Source of the DNA: Elusimicrobiota bacterium
GTDB lineage: Bacteria > Elusimicrobiota > Elusimicrobia > FEN-1173
NCBI GenBank assembly: GCA_016207625.1
Contig: JACQPF010000048.1
Coordinates: 1-7,104, forward strand
DNA: 7,104 nt
Reading direction: 5' to 3'
Shown here one piece after another: positions 5,105 to 7,104 of this stretch. How positions within the stretch are numbered: position 1 is the first letter of the stretch; each line of letters opens with the position of its first letter. A program made the translations under genes and the position numbers. A model generated the notes under the pieces. That model was not told the DNA's origin, did not search any database, and saw only the letters and a program-made list of their open reading frames with translations.

Positions 5105-6187
5105 TTATCGGGCTCCGACCGCCTTCGGCTCCCCCAACTGGCCGCATCCGGCCGTAATGTCCGTGCCTTGGGGTTTGCGCACGCGCACGAAGATCCCGCG
5201 ATCGGACAAAACTTTGGCGAACCGGTCAATGGCTTCATCAGAAGGCCTCTCATAAGGGAGGCCCGGAACGGGGTTATAAACGATCACGTTGACCCAAGCC
5301 CCTCTGCCCCTCAAGAGATTGGACAACCTCTGGGCCGTGCGCAGGGAATCGTTCACTCCCTTCAAAAGGATGTATTCAAACGTGACCCGCACGCCCCCCA
5401 TGCTCCTCTGGAACGCCCAGGCGGACTTGAGGAGCTCCTTGATCGGCCAGACGGAGGCCTTGGGCATTATCTTTTGGCGCACCTCGTCGTCCGCGGCGTG
5501 AAGGCTGATGGCCAGGTTGACTTTCGGGGCCTCCTCCGAGAGCTTGAAGATCTGCGGCACGAGGCCCGACGTGGACACCGTGACGTGCCTCGCCCCATAG
5601 CCGAAACCCAGAGGCGAACGCAGGCATCGAAGGGCCCAAAGGACGTTGTTGTAATTGGCCAAAGGTTCGCCCATGCCCATGAAAAGCAGGCTGTTGATCT
5701 TCTTGCCCATGACTTCCTCGGCCCAGAGAATCTGCTCGAGGATTTCGGAGGCGAACAGGTTCCTCTTCAGCTTCACTTTCCCGGAGGCGCAAAACGCGCA
5801 GGCCCAGGCGCAACCGACCTGGGAAGACAGGCAGAGCGAATGTCTTTCCTCGTCCTCCCCGCTTCGCGCCGGCAGGAACACCGCGGAAAAAGAGTGGCCG
5901 TCCCCCGTCTGATAAACGAGGCGGGTCGTCCCGTCCCGGGCGGACGTCTCGCGGCCCGCGAGCTTCAGGACCCGCAAAGGCAATTCCTTATCCCACTTTT
6001 CCCTCAGGGCCGCGGGCAGGTTGGACATGTCGGAGAACGTTTTCGCGCGCTTTTGAAAAACCCATTCCTGCACCTGGCGCACGCGATAGCCCTCCGCTTC
6101 GGGCAGCTCCAGGACGCGGCTCCATTCCCCAAAGGGGATGTCGAGCAGCGAGCCGGGATCGTAACGGTTTTCCTGTTTCCTTTTCAT
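5105..6187 (-). CDS. rlmN: 23S rRNA (adenine2503-C2)/tRNA A37 methyltransferase RlmN
   Basis: RlmN is a radical SAM enzyme that methylates C2 of A2503 in 23S rRNA and, in many bacteria, A37 of some tRNAs. The 360-residue product is of normal length. The radical SAM cluster is C126, C130 and C133 in VGCAWACAFC. C119 just upstream and C348 in TDITAGCGQL correspond to the two mechanistic cysteines of E. coli RlmN (C118 and C355). Other family motifs are GMGEPLANYNNV (171-182), VTVSTSGLVPQI, LAISLHAADDEVR and EYILLKGVNDS (271-281). The ATG at 6187 has GAGG (6199-6196) 8 nt upstream, overlapping the rsmB stop codon; only 10 nt separate the two genes, so they are co-transcribed. The order rsmB-rlmN is the same as in Bacillus. 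Confidence 0.97.
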   Translation of the reverse strand: MKRKQENRYDPGSLLDIPFGEWSRVLELPEAEGYRVRQVQEWVFQKRAKTFSDMSNLPAALREKWDKELPLRVLKLAGRETSARDGTTRLVYQTGDGHSFSAVFLPARSGEDEERHSLCLSSQVGCAWACAFCASGKVKLKRNLFASEILEQILWAEEVMGKKINSLLFMGMGEPLANYNNVLWALRCLRSPLGFGYGARHVTVSTSGLVPQIFKLSEEAPKVNLAISLHAADDEVRQKIMPKASVWPIKELLKSAWAFQRSMGGVRVTFEYILLKGVNDSLRTAQRLSNLLRGRGAWVNVIVYNPVPGLPYERPSDEAIDRFAKVLSDRGIFVRVRKPQGTDITAGCGQLGEPKAVGAR

Positions 6188-6197
6188 GATCTCATCC

Positions 6198-7104
6198 TCA
6201 TCCTATTTTACTTTTGAGCCGCGCGATGAAAAAGCCGTCGGTGCCGTGCCGGTGCGGCCAGAGCTTCACGAACCCTCGCGGCGAGACGGCGCCGGGCACG
6301 TCCGGGGGACGAACCGGCTCCACCGCGAAGCCCGGATGCCGCGCGAGGAAGGAGTCCACGACGTCCTCGTTTTCCTCCGGTTCCGTGGTACAGGTGGAGT
6401 AGATGAGGACGCCGCCGGGCTTCAGGCACGGGGCCGCACCGTCCAGGATCTCCCGCTGGAGCCCGGACATCCGCTTGACGTCCGTTTCTCTCTTGCTCCA
6501 CCGGATGTCGGGCCTCCGGCGCAAAACCCCCAAACCCGAACAGGGAGCGTCGACCACGATCCGGTCGGCGGCCCTCTCAAATTTCTCCGCTGCTTTCCGC
6601 GCGTCCAAGAGGAGGGGCCGCACGATGTGGACGTCCAACCGCTTCGCATTTTCCTTCAAGAGCTGAAACCGGTCCGAACTGAGGTCGATGGCGAACACCC
6701 GGCCCTGGTTCCTCATGCGCGCCGCCAAATGGGTGCTTTTTCCCCCCAGGCCCGCGCAGACGTCCAAAACGATTTCTCCCGGCTTGGGGTCGAGGACCTG
6801 AGTCACGAGCTGCGACGAGTCGTCTTGGACGAAAAACCGCCCCTCGCGGAACGACTGGAGGTCTCCCAAGGATGGAGCCAAAGCCAATCGGACCCCGTCA
6901 CCGGCGACGGGAGAGGGCTCCGCCTCGAGGCCCTCCGCCTGTAAAATCCGGATCAGCTCATCCCGCGTTTGCTTCAACGTGTTCGCGCGGACGGAAAAGA
7001 CCGGCGGCTCGTTGTTTTTCGCCAGGAGGGCTTCGCACTCGTCCCGGCCCAACCGATCCAGCCAACGCCGCACGAGCCACTCGGGATGGGAGTGCCGCAG
7101 AGAC
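6198..7104 (-). CDS. rsmB: 16S rRNA (cytosine967-C5)-methyltransferase RsmB, 5' end outside window
   Basis: RsmB methylates C967 of 16S rRNA with S-adenosylmethionine. The window holds the last 301 residues; the full family protein is about 430-450, with an N-terminal NusB-like domain that would lie beyond 7104. The frame stays open to the edge and starts with SLRHSHPEWLVRRWLDRLG, a characteristic RsmB segment, so the GTG at 7073 is an internal Val and not a start. Motif I is LDVCAGLGGKSTHLA (about 113-127 of the visible part), with GL where many relatives have AP. Motif IV is VDAPCSGLGVLRRRPDIRW, with the release Cys in DAPC. Motif VI is YSTCTTEPEENE, with the catalytic Cys in STC. The C-terminus LWPHRHGTDGFFIARL is typical. 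The first visible gene of the minus operon; rlmN follows after 10 nt. Confidence 0.96.
   Translation of the reverse strand, partial: SLRHSHPEWLVRRWLDRLGRDECEALLAKNNEPPVFSVRANTLKQTRDELIRILQAEGLEAEPSPVAGDGVRLALAPSLGDLQSFREGRFFVQDDSSQLVTQVLDPKPGEIVLDVCAGLGGKSTHLAARMRNQGRVFAIDLSSDRFQLLKENAKRLDVHIVRPLLLDARKAAEKFERAADRIVVDAPCSGLGVLRRRPDIRWSKRETDVKRMSGLQREILDGAAPCLKPGGVLIYSTCTTEPEENEDVVDSFLARHPGFAVEPVRPPDVPGAVSPRGFVKLWPHRHGTDGFFIARLKSKIG

Noticed and set aside
4856..6217. Open frame of 453 codons on the plus strand opposite rlmN and the start of the PASTA gene
   Set aside because: It is antisense to two well-supported genes, has no homology I recognise, and its composition (many Arg, His, Gly, Pro) is typical of a shadow of GC-rich codons.
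7071..7073. GTG at 7073 as start codon of a 291-residue methyltransferase
   Set aside because: The frame continues to the window edge with the conserved RsmB segment HPEWLVRRWL, so this is an internal Val and the gene is cut by the window.

Overview
This is a GC-rich (about 60% by eye), densely coding bacterial chromosome segment made of two housekeeping operons that converge. No mobile element, CRISPR array, tRNA or rRNA is visible. The gene order on both sides is conserved across bacteria. The phylum cannot be fixed from the sequence alone. The S16, Rpe and RsmB variants look like those of an uncultured diderm-type lineage, and an Elusimicrobiota- or Omnitrophota-like source is only a guess.

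Plus strand, 1-2961: a good sigma70-type promoter (TTGACA, 17-nt spacer, extended -10) precedes the classical trmD operon: rpsP (S16), khpA-like KH protein, rimM, trmD, rplS (L19), rnhB and yraN. Every junction in this operon is a short overlap (17, 4, 11 or 35-nt gap depending on the trmD start, 4, 1 and 11 nt). The two ribosomal protein genes have clear Shine-Dalgarno (SD) sites, while khpA, rimM, trmD and yraN have none obvious and probably rely on translational coupling. The unusual member is rimM: only the C-terminal PRC-barrel half is encoded, starting at the domain boundary with a TTG codon inside a TTGA stop-start overlap.

Minus strand, 7104-2974: rsmB (5' end outside the window), rlmN, a membrane-anchored three-PASTA protein, rpe and a single-domain response regulator. 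This resembles the Bacillus-type order rsmB-rlmN-prpC-prkC-rsgA-rpe. Here prpC and rsgA are absent, and the gene at the prkC position has the PrkC-like transmembrane segment, PASTA repeats and C-terminal beta domain but no kinase domain. A receiver-only response regulator is added after rpe, overlapping it by 32 nt.

The plus operon makes ribosomal proteins together with ribosome maturation, tRNA modification and nucleic-acid maintenance enzymes. The minus operon combines rRNA/tRNA methylation (RsmB, RlmN), pentose-phosphate metabolism (Rpe) and two probable signalling or envelope proteins. The stop codons of the two operons are only 12 nt apart. A possible terminator for the minus transcript lies inside the 3' end of yraN.
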